From the NCBI GenBank assembly GCA_964450495.1, contig CAYVFU010000035.1, positions 1 to 44,284 on the forward strand: a DNA stretch of 44,284 nucleotides. The letters run 5' to 3'. Position 1 is the stretch's first letter. Every line of letters begins with the position of its first letter. Made by a program: the position numbers and the translations under genes. The notes beneath the pieces are model-generated. The model was not told the DNA's origin, did no database searches, and saw nothing but the letters and a program-made list of their open reading frames with translations. This DNA comes from CALFUK01 sp964450495. GTDB lineage: Bacteria; Bacteroidota; Bacteroidia; Chitinophagales; Saprospiraceae. Positions 6,687 to 15,582 of the stretch are shown here, piece by piece.

Positions 6687-8765
6687 TTAACGATTAACTC
6701 CAAGAGCTTTCAACGTCTCGAAATCCATTTGACCAACAGGTAAACCGTTGTCTCTTTGGAATTTCACTAACGCAGATTTAGTGTCAGCTCCAAGTACATT
6801 ATCCGCACCTGCAGTTCCAACATTATAACCTCTTGAGATTAAAGCGCTTTGTACTCTTCTTACTAAGTCAGCAGTGATGTCATCAGAACAAACAACTTCT
6901 CTCCACTCAGTGAAACCACCTGGTGTTACTAACTCTCTTCTCGATACTGTGCTGTATTCAGCAGGTATCTCAATAGTTCTAGTAGAAGCAGGAGAAGCAA
7001 TTTTTCTGTATGATCTGTTCTCATATCTAGCATCGATATCAGAAGTATTCGCAGTAGCATCTTGAGCTAATTTTTGAATAGATCTGTTTTCGTATTTAGC
7101 TGGAATATCAGTAGAATTAGCAGTAGCATCGTTCGCTAACTTCTGGTAAGTTCTAGTCGTGTACTGAGCAGGAACATCAGCAGAAGTAGTTGAAGCAGGG
7201 CTAGCAACTTTCTTGTATGATCTAGTTGTGTATTTAGCAGCAATATCAGTGGTATTAGCAGATGCATCATTTGCTATTTTCTGATATGTTCTCGTTTCGT
7301 ATCTAGCAGGAACATCAACTACTCTTGTAGTCGCTGGAGTAGCTACTTTTTTATACGATCTAGTCGTGTACTTCGCAGGAACAGTTACTGATTCTGTCGT
7401 AGCAGGAGTAACTAATTTTTGGTAAGTTCTAGTCTCGTACTTTGCAGGAATATCAATAGTCTCTGAAGAAGCAGGAGTTACTAGTTTTTGGTAAGTTCTA
7501 GTCTCATACTTAGCAGGAACTGGTACAGCTTCTGTAGTCGCTGGAGTAGCTAATTTTTGGTACGTTCTTGTAGTATACTTAGCTTCAACTGGAGAAGACT
7601 CTGAAGAAGCAGGAGAAACTAATTTTTGGAACGTTCTAGTCGTGTATTCAGCTGGAATATCAACAACTCTTGTGCAATCGTCACCGTTGTCAGTCCAACC
7701 AGCATCACAACCTTGTCTTACTTTTTTAGTAACAGTTCTGAATTGTGCAGGAACTTCAACTAAACACCATACTAAGCAATCGTTAGGATCAGCTGAAAGA
7801 CAATTTCTGTCAGCTTTTTTCTTAACCCACTTTGTAGATGCAGGTGCAGTCTGAATTTGCTCTGATTCTGTACCATACTTAGCTGGTCTTCTTTCAATTC
7901 TTGTAGAAGCTTCGCTAACTAATACTTGCTCAGAAACAGTTTCGTACTGTGCAGGAACTGGTCTTAGTGTGTTATAAGCATCTTTTACTAATACTTGCTC
8001 AGAAACAGTCTCATAAGTCGCAGGTACAACTCTTAAAGTTGTATAAGCGTCTTTTACAAGTACTTGCTCAGAAACAGTTTCGTAAACAGCTGGAATAGTT
8101 CTGATTTGAGTACTAGCTTCTTGAACCAATACTTGCTCAGAAACAGTTTCGTACTGTGCAGGAACTACTCTTAAAGTAGTGTAAGCATCTTTTACCAAAA
8201 CTTGCTCAGAAACAGTTTCGAATGTTGCTGGTACAACTTCAATTCTGGTTGAAGCTTCTTGTACTAGTACTTGCTCAGAAACAGTTTCGAATGTAGCAGG
8301 TGTTACACTTAAAGAAGTTCCAGCTTCTTTAACTAATACTTGCTCAGAAACAGTCTCAAATTGAGCAGGAACTGCAGACAATCTTGTGCTAGCTTCTTTT
8401 GTTAATACTTGCTCAGAAACACTTTCAAATTGAGCTGGTACAACACTTAAAGAAGTTGAAGCTTCTTTAGCTAATACTGACTCAGTTTGAGTTTCAAATG
8501 ATGCTGGGTTAATGGATACTTGTGATCCAGCGTCTTTAGCAAGAACTTGCTCAGAAACAGTTTCGTACTGTGCAGGAACTACTTCAACTCTCTGTGAAGC
8601 GGCTTTAATCAAAACCTGCTCTGTAACAGTTTCGTACTGATCTTGGATTAAACACTTAGCGTAACACTTGCCTGGCTCACTTGGCATTCCTGCCTCTGGC
8701 TGAGCTATTGCTACTAGTGCTGCCAACATAAAAACTGCTGTTAATAGTAGGCTAATTTTTCTCAT
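6687..8765 (-). CDS. secreted 23-residue-repeat protein with C-terminal peptidoglycan-binding-like domain
   Basis: A 692-residue protein from ATG 8765; an in-frame GTG at 8771 is less likely. Residues 1-22 are a clear signal peptide ending in AIAQ. A short Cys pair (KCYAKC, 33-38) follows. Residues 41-316 are 12 tandem 23-residue repeats of the type PAQYETVSEQVLVKEAST. Residues 317-370 are a Cys-rich linker (NCLSADPNDCLVWC). Residues 371-600 are 10 repeats of a second 23-residue type (PAKYTTRTYQKLVTPATT). Residues ~628-692 look like a PG_binding_1 domain (RRVQSALISRGYNVG, VKFQRDNGLP). The repeats are rich in Thr, Val, Glu and Lys with a likely beta pattern. This suggests a periplasmic or surface fibre tethered to peptidoglycan. 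I know no function for the family. There is no T9SS sorting domain. Confidence 0.9.
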   Translation of the reverse strand: MRKISLLLTAVFMLAALVAIAQPEAGMPSEPGKCYAKCLIQDQYETVTEQVLIKAASQRVEVVPAQYETVSEQVLAKDAGSQVSINPASFETQTESVLAKEASTSLSVVPAQFESVSEQVLTKEASTRLSAVPAQFETVSEQVLVKEAGTSLSVTPATFETVSEQVLVQEASTRIEVVPATFETVSEQVLVKDAYTTLRVVPAQYETVSEQVLVQEASTQIRTIPAVYETVSEQVLVKDAYTTLRVVPATYETVSEQVLVKDAYNTLRPVPAQYETVSEQVLVSEASTRIERRPAKYGTESEQIQTAPASTKWVKKKADRNCLSADPNDCLVWCLVEVPAQFRTVTKKVRQGCDAGWTDNGDDCTRVVDIPAEYTTRTFQKLVSPASSESSPVEAKYTTRTYQKLATPATTEAVPVPAKYETRTYQKLVTPASSETIDIPAKYETRTYQKLVTPATTESVTVPAKYTTRSYKKVATPATTRVVDVPARYETRTYQKIANDASANTTDIAAKYTTRSYKKVASPASTTSADVPAQYTTRTYQKLANDATANSTDIPAKYENRSIQKLAQDATANTSDIDARYENRSYRKIASPASTRTIEIPAEYSTVSRRELVTPGGFTEWREVVCSDDITADLVRRVQSALISRGYNVGTAGADNVLGADTKSALVKFQRDNGLPVGQMDFETLKALGVNR
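6966..8645 (-). repeat. 69-bp coding tandem repeats, two families (12 + 10 copies)
   Basis: Two arrays with a period of exactly 69 bp lie inside the gene, at 7818-8645 (12 units) and 6966-7655 (10 units), separated by a non-repeat linker. In the first array the plus-strand string ACTTGCTCAGAAACAGT recurs at nearly every unit (for example ~7923, 7992 and 8061). Units are conserved at both DNA and protein level, which implies recent amplification or gene conversion. The array is coding, so it is not a CRISPR. Confidence 0.9.
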
Positions 8766-8840
8766 AGTCACTGATAGAATTTTTAATGAATGAAATTATT
8801 GTTATTATATTAGTTTTATCTCTATGTCTATTTCGGGCTG

Positions 8841-8848
8841 CAAATTTA
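8841..8848 (-). promoter_or_regulatory. candidate -7 box for the repeat-protein gene
   Basis: The minus strand reads TAAATTTG, an exact TAnnTTTG match, overlapping the last codon and stop of the upstream HD gene. The leader would be ~70 nt. No good TTG -33 element was found, and AT-rich DNA can give such a box by chance. Confidence 0.35.
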
Positions 8849-10036
8849 GCACTTTATCTTAGGATGGCATAAAAAGTACTTGATTGAATTTCTCGATTCC
8901 ACTTTTATCCCTGATATCTCTGAAAAATCTGCTGTAGATCCATTTTTTTTCAAAATCACTATTTCGTTGTCATTACGATCATATGCAAATTTTTCTTCTT
9001 TCCCTTCCCTAATTAACTTGGAAGCGTCAATAGTTGCAATGGCATAATGTTCTGTTAATTTCTGACGCACGTTATCCTTAAAGTCACTATCAAAGGCCTT
9101 ATTACTTACGTGACACCTGAAAAGTTTTCTTTCTAAAATCGCCTTTGAAAGGAATTTTAATAAGAAATGGTCAGAATTTGCAGATTCTTTAATTGTATAC
9201 AGAATGTCAATATCATCTATAACACTATGATTGTCAATTACTTCCTTATTCAGTGATGTTGAATTACTGTTCAAAAAGTAGTTCAAAGAAGCAGAGGAGA
9301 CAGTTTTCCCAGATTTTTTTAGCGTTTTGTAAAATAATATCAACATCGACTCCGCCGCAACTGATGCTTGATGCAAATACACCTGCCAATACATGATTCT
9401 TCTAGCGACTAAGAACTTTTCTATTGAATAAATCCCTTTTTCTTCAACCACCAACTGATTATCTACCACATTGAGCATGGCAATTATTCTGTCATATCCA
9501 ATGACACCTTCAGCTACACCTGTAAAAAAACTGTCTCTATTCAAGTAGTCCATGCGGTCCATGTCTAGTTGACTGGAGACCAATTGATGCAAATACTCCT
9601 TAGAGTAGGTATTCTTAAATATATCGATCGCCAATGATAGACGACCATCAAACTCCTTATTGAGCTCCTCCATATAGGCAAGAGAAAGATCCTCATGATG
9701 GACTGCTATTATTTCGCCCTCAAGGGCATGAGAAAAAGGACCATGACCGATATCATGTAATAATATAGCGCAACAGACTGCTTCATATTCCTCATCAGAT
9801 ATGGCAATCCCTTTATCTCTTAATGTGTTAATAGCTCTTGTCATTAAATGCAGTGCACCTAGAGCATGATGAAAACGGGTATGTAGAGCACCAGGATAAA
9901 CATAGTGAGATAAGCCCATCTGGGATATCCGGCGCAATCTTTGAAAATAAGGATGATCTATGATATCATACAGAAAGTCAAAGGGAAAGCGTATAAATCC
10001 GTAAACCGGATCATTGAATATTTTTCTTTTGTTCAT
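8846..10036 (-). CDS. HD-domain phosphohydrolase, SAMHD1/dGTPase-like
   Basis: A 396-residue cytoplasmic protein. The HD metal site is complete in outline: H57 in HTRFHHALG, H94-D95 in LLHDIGHGPFSH, and a later aspartate in QLDMDRMDYLNRDS. These motifs and the N-terminal DPVYGFIRF and YFQRLRRISQMG are typical of the YdhJ/SAMHD1-like branch, whose members hydrolyse dNTPs or other nucleotides; the substrate is not proven here. I start at ATG 10036 (MNKRKIFNDPVYG); the TTG at 10045 is less likely. It is divergent from porX across ~225 bp and lies 80 bp upstream of the repeat-protein gene on the same strand. Confidence 0.9.
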   Translation of the reverse strand: MNKRKIFNDPVYGFIRFPFDFLYDIIDHPYFQRLRRISQMGLSHYVYPGALHTRFHHALGALHLMTRAINTLRDKGIAISDEEYEAVCCAILLHDIGHGPFSHALEGEIIAVHHEDLSLAYMEELNKEFDGRLSLAIDIFKNTYSKEYLHQLVSSQLDMDRMDYLNRDSFFTGVAEGVIGYDRIIAMLNVVDNQLVVEEKGIYSIEKFLVARRIMYWQVYLHQASVAAESMLILFYKTLKKSGKTVSSASLNYFLNSNSTSLNKEVIDNHSVIDDIDILYTIKESANSDHFLLKFLSKAILERKLFRCHVSNKAFDSDFKDNVRQKLTEHYAIATIDASKLIREGKEEKFAYDRNDNEIVILKKNGSTADFSEISGIKVESRNSIKYFLCHPKIKC

Positions 10037-10261
10037 CTCAGCCAAGCCGTGAAGATATGTTATATATTAAATAACTTGGAATGGATGTCTATCAATCAAA
10101 GGATGTAGTTGTACTGTTAGTAATAAGATGCCTTTTTTGAACGTTACATTCAAAACCGATTGTTAGCGTTAATAATCTTTACACTTAATAAGTTTATTTA
10201 TATGTTATTGAAAGAAACTTACTCTTCTTTCGAAACATTCCCTTTCAAAATGCACTATTGA

Positions 10262-11818
10262 ATGTCAGATCAAATAAAAATACTTTGGGCAGATGATGAA
10301 ATCGACTTGCTCAAACCTCAACTTTTTTTCTTAGAAAAGAAAGGATATGAAGTAACTACCGTCACCAACGGCCACGATGCATTAGATGTTCTTGATGAGA
10401 TGAATGACATTGATGTTGTTTTTCTTGATGAATCTATGCCAGGCTTGACTGGTTTAGAGACGCTGAGTCGGATAAAAGAAAAGAACACCCAGATGCCGAT
10501 TGTGATGATCACCAAGAATGAAGCGGAGAATCTGATGGAAGAAGCGATTGGTTCGCAGATTGATGATTATTTAATCAAACCAGTTAATCCAAATCAAATC
10601 TTACTTACGTTAAAAAAGTTAATCGATAATAAGAGACTTGTTAGTGAAAAAACTGCATCTGACTATCAACAGGAATTTCGCCAGATAGGCATGGACATCA
10701 ATAGCAAATTGAGTTTCGAAGAGTGGGTTAATATTTATAGAAAAATCATCAACTGGGAAATAAAGTTAGATCAATCGGATACGCCTCAGATGAAGGATAT
10801 CCTCAATATGCAGAAGCAAGAAGCCAACAATGAATTCTCCAAATTTATCATCAAACGATACGAAGATTGGATGAAAAGTGAAGATGGCCCAGTAATGTCT
10901 CATGATCTGATGAAGGAAAAGGTATTCCCTCAAATGGATGATGCTAAACCAACAATTTTCCTTTTGTTGGATAATTTGAGATATGACCAGTGGAAAATTA
11001 TTGAGCCAATTTTGATGGAGAACTTTAGAGTCGAAGAGGAAGATTATTTCTACAGTATTTTACCTACCAGTACACAGTATTCGCGAAATGCTATTTTTTC
11101 TGGAATGTTACCAAACGATATCTATAAACATCACAAAGATTTATGGGTGTTTGACCATGAAAAAGATGGTAAAAATAATCATGAAGGGGAGTTGTTTGAA
11201 AAACAGGTCAATCGCCTAGTCAGAAAAGAACTGAAGACGCAATACGTTAAGGTGACAAATGCACATAAAGCAAAACAATTCAGCGATAATATCCACAATT
11301 ACTTGAATAATGACATTACTGTTGTTGTCTACAATTTCATCGATATGATGTCCCATGCACGAACAGAAATGGAAGTGCTTAAAGAATTAGCAGGTGATGA
11401 AAAAGCATATCGATCGTTAACCAGATCTTGGTTTTTGAATTCGCCTCTGTGGTTGAGTTTGGAGAAAATTGCAGATAAGGACATTCAATTGTTTGTCACC
11501 ACAGATCATGGGACCATCCGTGTTAATCAACCGTCTAAAGTAGTTGGAGATAAGGATACGACCACAAACCTTAGATATAAGACAGGCAGAAGCCTTAAGT
11601 TTAATGATAAGGATGTCTTGGCGATTAGCGATCCAGAAAAAGTAGGATTACCGAAAGTGAACATTAGTTCGACCTATATTTTTGCTAAACCTGATGTCTA
11701 TTTCTTATATCCTAATAACTATAATTATTACAACAATTTCTACCGAGATACTTTCCAGCATGGAGGGATATCTTTGGAAGAGGTGATCTGTCCGTTTGTC
11801 AGGTTGTCTTCTAAGTAA
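10262..11818 (+). CDS. porX: PorX, T9SS response regulator with PglZ domain
   Basis: A 518-residue two-domain regulator. Residues 1-125 form a CheY-like receiver with acidic pocket D11/D12, phospho-acceptor D56 (VVFLDESMPG), a conserved Thr in VMITKN and the switch lysine in DDYLIKP. A helical linker follows. Residues ~215-518 are a PglZ/alkaline-phosphatase-fold domain with DNLRYDQW (D237), a candidate nucleophile Thr in PTSTQYSRNA (~T269-T271) and metal ligands in TTDHG. This is the architecture of PorX, which with the kinase PorY controls T9SS genes in Porphyromonas and gliding Bacteroidota. The PglZ domain of PorX has been reported as a phosphodiesterase on oligonucleotides. No porY is in the window. 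Several T9SS cargos nearby fit the role. Confidence 0.95.
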   Translation: MSDQIKILWADDEIDLLKPQLFFLEKKGYEVTTVTNGHDALDVLDEMNDIDVVFLDESMPGLTGLETLSRIKEKNTQMPIVMITKNEAENLMEEAIGSQIDDYLIKPVNPNQILLTLKKLIDNKRLVSEKTASDYQQEFRQIGMDINSKLSFEEWVNIYRKIINWEIKLDQSDTPQMKDILNMQKQEANNEFSKFIIKRYEDWMKSEDGPVMSHDLMKEKVFPQMDDAKPTIFLLLDNLRYDQWKIIEPILMENFRVEEEDYFYSILPTSTQYSRNAIFSGMLPNDIYKHHKDLWVFDHEKDGKNNHEGELFEKQVNRLVRKELKTQYVKVTNAHKAKQFSDNIHNYLNNDITVVVYNFIDMMSHARTEMEVLKELAGDEKAYRSLTRSWFLNSPLWLSLEKIADKDIQLFVTTDHGTIRVNQPSKVVGDKDTTTNLRYKTGRSLKFNDKDVLAISDPEKVGLPKVNISSTYIFAKPDVYFLYPNNYNYYNNFYRDTFQHGGISLEEVICPFVRLSSK

Positions 11819-11845
11819 AATAGAGTGCTATCTGTTCAAGAGTTC

Positions 11846-12700
11846 TTAATCTTCTTCGAGAGAAGCCTGATACTTCTTACTGGCCCTAGCCGAGATAAGT
11901 ATACTGACTTCATATAACACGTAAACTGGTACACCGACCAAAAATTGGGTGACAACATCTGGTGGAGTAGCAATCGCAGCAATAATAAGGATAACAATAA
12001 AGGCATGCTTTCTATATTTTCTCATCACATCAGGTGTCAACAGACCGATGATGGAAAAGAAGAACACAAATATTGGCAGCTGAAACAGTATGCCAGTAGG
12101 CACCGTAAATAAGGTCATGTAGTTCACATATGAAGAAAGGGTAGGTGCGGTAGATACCATAGCACCAACATCAAATCCAATCAGGAAATTAATGGCAAAC
12201 GGAGCGATAATGAAGTAACCAAAGGAGACGCCCATTATGAAGAGTAAGGAACAACTAAACACAATTCCTCGTGCTGCTTTTCTTTCTCTTTCATAAAGTC
12301 CTGGTTTTATGAATTTCCAGAATTCATAGAATAAGTATGGAAATGAAGCTATGAAACCCATCCAAAATGCTACTTTGATGGCGGTAAAAAATTCTTCTCC
12401 CATTTGGATGGGCTTTATTTCGAATTTTTCTGGTGTAAAACAAGTGGTATCCGACAACATGCAGAAAAACCTATATGTAGGAAAATCATCATGTCGTGGA
12501 CCAAAGATGATAAAGTCAAAAACAAACCTTCTGAAAACGAAGGCTAAAACACCAAAAATCACTATCGCTACCAAAGATCTTACTAAGTGCCAGCGGAGCT
12601 CCTCGAGGTGTTCTACAAAGGACATTTCCTTTTCTCCATCTGCTGATGAAGAGTCCACTTTTTTACTTTTTACTTTTTTACGTTTCTTGAACCAGCTCAT
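11846..12700 (-). CDS. tatC: Sec-independent protein translocase TatC
   Basis: A 284-residue inner-membrane protein with the TatC signature MSFVEHLEELRWHLVRS at the cytoplasmic N terminus, where twin-arginine signals are bound. Six hydrophobic segments follow, together with the conserved FYEFWKFIKPGLYERER loop. The N terminus is preceded by a very basic stretch (WFKKRKKVKSKKV). I start at ATG 12700; the TTG at 12718 is the less likely alternative. It works with TatA, which is not in the window, to export folded proteins. It ends 27 bp from the convergent porX gene. A TATTTTTG -7 box just upstream predicts an almost leaderless mRNA. Confidence 0.96.
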   Translation of the reverse strand: MSWFKKRKKVKSKKVDSSSADGEKEMSFVEHLEELRWHLVRSLVAIVIFGVLAFVFRRFVFDFIIFGPRHDDFPTYRFFCMLSDTTCFTPEKFEIKPIQMGEEFFTAIKVAFWMGFIASFPYLFYEFWKFIKPGLYERERKAARGIVFSCSLLFIMGVSFGYFIIAPFAINFLIGFDVGAMVSTAPTLSSYVNYMTLFTVPTGILFQLPIFVFFFSIIGLLTPDVMRKYRKHAFIVILIIAAIATPPDVVTQFLVGVPVYVLYEVSILISARASKKYQASLEED

Positions 12701-12707
12701 TCGAGAA

Positions 12708-12715
12708 CAAAAATA
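12708..12715 (-). promoter_or_regulatory. candidate -7 box of tatC
   Basis: The minus strand reads TATTTTTG, an exact TAnnTTTG match, ending 7 nt before the tatC ATG. This would place the transcript start within a few nucleotides of the start codon. No matching -33 element was seen. Confidence 0.4.
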
Positions 12716-12811
12716 CAAAATGTGTGTCTTAAGTTTATCTTATCACCTAAGCAGTCTGTCTATTTTTTAAGTAGATTGGTGAAATCTGAGCTGCCTTCGT
12801 GTATAAAAGTT

Positions 12812-12819
12812 TACATTTG
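12812..12819 (+). promoter_or_regulatory. candidate -7 box of the Na+/Ca2+ exchanger gene
   Basis: TACATTTG, an exact -7 consensus, ends 19 nt before the GTG at 12839. It lies downstream of the alternative GTG at 12722, so it supports the shorter protein. A clear TTG -33 element was not found. Confidence 0.5.
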
Positions 12820-12838
12820 CGCTTCACAAATAATTTCT

Positions 12839-13759
12839 GTGATACTAGATATTGTTCTGTTTGTGGTCAGTTTGGGTGTATTGATTTATGCTTCTGACAG
12901 ATTCATAGCTGCAGCCGAAAGTATCGGTCTGAGCCTTGGCGTGTCTCCATTTATCATCGGAGTTACAATTGTAGCATTTGGAACTTCTTTGCCAGAATTA
13001 GCGACGTCTATTGCTTCTGTATTTGCCGGCAATTCTCAAATTGTCATTGGGAATGTGATTGGATCTAATATTACTAATATACTGCTTGTACTGGGTTTGA
13101 CAGCTTTCATAGGACGGGATATTTTACTGGATTTTGATGTCATGGATGTGGATATGCCTTTGTTATTGGTATCCGCGTTTTTGCTTTATTTCGTAATCAG
13201 TGATTTACATGTCAGCATTTTTGAAGCTATTCTTCTATTGTCTTGTTTAGCTTTGTTTTTATATAACTCACTAGGCTCTGGCAGGGATGAAGATACAGAA
13301 AAGACAAAGGTGAGTGGTGTTACTTATTTAACAGTCTTGATAGCGGGAATATTCATTTTTTTAGGAGCAAAATATACGATTACCGCCATCAGTAATATTT
13401 CTGAAAGCATCGGCATTGGAGAAGATGTCATTGCTTTAACTGCTGTAGCATTAGGAACGTCACTCCCTGAAGTAATGGTAAGTATAGCCGCAGCTAGACG
13501 AGGTAAACATGCCATTGCTGTAGGTAATGTACTTGGTTCCAATATATTCAACACTTATGCAGTTACTGGTATACCAGCATTGATAGGGACTATTGTTATA
13601 CCTGAAGATACCATTTACTTTAGTGTTCCATTCATGATCTTTGTCACTCTCATATTTGCCTTTATGTGTATTTCACGGAAGATTTCAAAGTGGGAAGGTG
13701 TCACTCTATTAGTACTGTACGCATTTTTTCTTGGAGAGACATTCCAACGAGGCATATAG
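12839..13759 (+). CDS. calcium/sodium antiporter (CaCA family, YrbG-like)
   Basis: A 306-residue inner-membrane exchanger. Two inverted alpha-repeats are plain: FGTSLPELATSI with GNVIGSNITNILLVLG in the first half, and LGTSLPEVMVSI with GNVLGSNIFNTYAV in the second. The Glu and Asn residues that bind Ca2+ and Na+ are kept. About ten TM segments fit YrbG-type proteins, which are typically just over 300 residues. The frame is open back to GTG 12722 (345 residues), but that leaves only 21 bp to tatC and adds ~39 residues not usual in the family. The GTG at 12839 follows a TACATTTG box, so I prefer it. The alternative start remains possible. Confidence 0.9.
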   Translation: MILDIVLFVVSLGVLIYASDRFIAAAESIGLSLGVSPFIIGVTIVAFGTSLPELATSIASVFAGNSQIVIGNVIGSNITNILLVLGLTAFIGRDILLDFDVMDVDMPLLLVSAFLLYFVISDLHVSIFEAILLLSCLALFLYNSLGSGRDEDTEKTKVSGVTYLTVLIAGIFIFLGAKYTITAISNISESIGIGEDVIALTAVALGTSLPEVMVSIAAARRGKHAIAVGNVLGSNIFNTYAVTGIPALIGTIVIPEDTIYFSVPFMIFVTLIFAFMCISRKISKWEGVTLLVLYAFFLGETFQRGI

Positions 13760-13857
13760 AGGAATGGTGTTTTAAGTAAGGATGGGTTCAATATTTGGAT
13801 AGCTATTACAATCTTATCATAGAATAAATCGTTTCAACTCAAAATCAGTATACAAAG

Positions 13858-14166
13858 ATGTTTGATCAATTATTTGGAGATATGCAGAAGAAGCAAGAAG
13901 ACATGAAAAACAAGCTTGCTTCCATCACATTAGATCATACGATAGATGATGCCATCACTATCTCTTTAAATGCCAATAAGGAAGTATTGAACATTTCAAT
14001 CCATGAGGATAAAATTGACTTAACTGATAAAGAACAATTAGAAGATTTGCTTGTCGTTGGACTTAATGAGGCACTACAAAAAGCAGAAGAAGTACAGGTG
14101 AAAGAAAGTCAATCTTTGTTGGGTGATATAATGCCTGGAGGTTTGGATAATTTGTTTGGCAAATGA
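13858..14166 (+). CDS. YbaB/EbfC nucleoid-associated family protein
   Basis: A 102-residue protein with the family layout: an N-terminal amphipathic helix (DQLFGDMQKKQEDMKNKL), a central beta sheet (AITISLNANKEVLNISI) and a C-terminal helix, ending in Gly/Leu-rich GDIMPGGLDNLFGK. YbaB/EbfC dimers bind DNA with little specificity and are often next to dnaX and recR, which are not here. Its stop overlaps the start of the next gene by 4 bp (ATGA at 14163-14166). That points to translational coupling with a secreted protein, an unusual partner. Confidence 0.88.
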   Translation: MFDQLFGDMQKKQEDMKNKLASITLDHTIDDAITISLNANKEVLNISIHEDKIDLTDKEQLEDLLVVGLNEALQKAEEVQVKESQSLLGDIMPGGLDNLFGK

Positions 14167-15386
14167 TTAAGCAAATAAGCCTAACGTTAATTATAGTTCT
14201 ATTTTCATTGATCAGCATTGCTCAACCTACGCGAGTATTTAATGTTGATTTCAACAACATGGACGAAATTGATAATATTGCTGGGAGAGTTGGAGTTATT
14301 GCTGGCAATCCTGGGTACGAGTGCGGTGTGGATGGTATGGCAATTAGATTTGATGGATTGACGGACAGCATTGCGTATGAGGGCAATATTGAACGATTAT
14401 TGAATCAAGATTTTGCTTTAAGTTTTTACTTCTTTATCGATAATACTTCGAACACGACAGATCAAATAGATTTAATTTCTTTTGGTAATAACGAATGTCC
14501 GAAAGACTCCTCTTTGACAGTGAGATATATACCTCAAACAAGTACTATTTTAACAGAAATTTCAATAAATGGAAGTGCAACATTTATTTTTCCTGTTAGA
14601 GGTCAAGTGCCTCCTGGACAATGTTGGAATTATGTGGTGATCAATAAAAGTGATGATAAACTTGAGTTGTTCATTAATGATGTATTGGTTGATGAGAATG
14701 AGGATTTCGCTCGAGATTTTCGATTTAAAATTGGTGGTGTACTTACGATTGGTGGAAGCCCCTGTATCAATAGCTTTACTACCCGGTTTGCCGGTTTAAT
14801 TGATGAAATTCGGATTTATGATCAAGTGCTTGAAGAAACAGAAGTGGTATCGGAAAATTTAAACCCAGACCGTATAATAACAGAAGATCAAACCATTTTT
14901 ATTGGTGAGACGATCGACATTGTCACTGGAAATAGTTGTTCTTCTTCTTTTAGTTGGGACCCAGAAACAACATTAGATGACCCTACTAGTATGTCTCCAA
15001 CAGCTAGCCCTACAGAAACAACAACATATAATTATACAGTCAATTATGGGATATGCTCTACTACTGATAACGTGAGAATTAGTGTTGTAGATCCTACTGT
15101 CTCTAGCTGTGATCAATTGCTTGTACCAAATGCGTTCACCCCTAATGGCGACAGTCGAAATGATGAGTTTGGTATCAGTAATGATTTTATTATAGACGAT
15201 CTGATCACATTTCAAGTATTTAGCAAGTGGGGCGAAAAACTATTTGAAACGACTTCACTTGACCAAAAATGGGACGGGACATACAAAGGAAAAACAATAA
15301 ATCCAGGCAGCTTTTTGTACAGAGTAGTCTACATATGCTCAGGAGAAGAGTTTAGTGCCTCGGGCAATTTTATCTTAATTAATTAG
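14163..15386 (+). CDS. T9SS cargo: LamG-like domain protein with type B (gliding, CHU_C) sorting domain
   Basis: A 407-residue secreted protein. The signal peptide ends near ISIAQ (residue ~20). Residues ~40-230 form a LamG/concanavalin-like jelly roll (IRFDGLTDSIAY, FALSFYFFI, LELFINDVLV, FAGLIDEIRIYDQVL). Residues ~240-315 are a short Ig/PKD-like module (SWDPETTLDDP, TTTYNYTV). The C-terminal ~85 residues are the gliding-motility type B sorting domain (LVPNAFTPNGDSRND, FQVFSKWGEKLFE, WDGTYKGKTINPGSFLYRV). Such proteins cross the outer membrane by T9SS and are placed on the surface or released. It overlaps the YbaB/EbfC gene by 4 bp and has no other obvious promoter. Confidence 0.92.
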   Translation: MIKQISLTLIIVLFSLISIAQPTRVFNVDFNNMDEIDNIAGRVGVIAGNPGYECGVDGMAIRFDGLTDSIAYEGNIERLLNQDFALSFYFFIDNTSNTTDQIDLISFGNNECPKDSSLTVRYIPQTSTILTEISINGSATFIFPVRGQVPPGQCWNYVVINKSDDKLELFINDVLVDENEDFARDFRFKIGGVLTIGGSPCINSFTTRFAGLIDEIRIYDQVLEETEVVSENLNPDRIITEDQTIFIGETIDIVTGNSCSSSFSWDPETTLDDPTSMSPTASPTETTTYNYTVNYGICSTTDNVRISVVDPTVSSCDQLLVPNAFTPNGDSRNDEFGISNDFIIDDLITFQVFSKWGEKLFETTSLDQKWDGTYKGKTINPGSFLYRVVYICSGEEFSASGNFILIN

Positions 15387-15582
15387 ACACATAAGAGCAC
15401 TACTACAAAATACTATTCACAATATATCCGGCCTTTTCATTACTTAGAAATTCATATTCCCAAAGGTATTATAGCCTTCACTAAAATTTAATTCTAAGTT
15501 TCAGTCGAGTTTCATATGACTTTGTACTTTTATATACGTCTTATGAATTGTAGGCTTCCTGCAGTGGTTAAAATTATGTGCT

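Noticed and set aside
6966..8645. Regular 69-bp spacing that could be taken for a CRISPR-like array
   Set aside because: The period is a multiple of three, the units translate into one open frame with a signal peptide, and there are no unique spacers.
12722..12838. Longer form of the Na+/Ca2+ exchanger from GTG 12722
   Set aside because: It leaves 21 bp to divergent tatC, adds ~39 residues unlike the family, and a TACATTTG promoter box lies inside the extra stretch.
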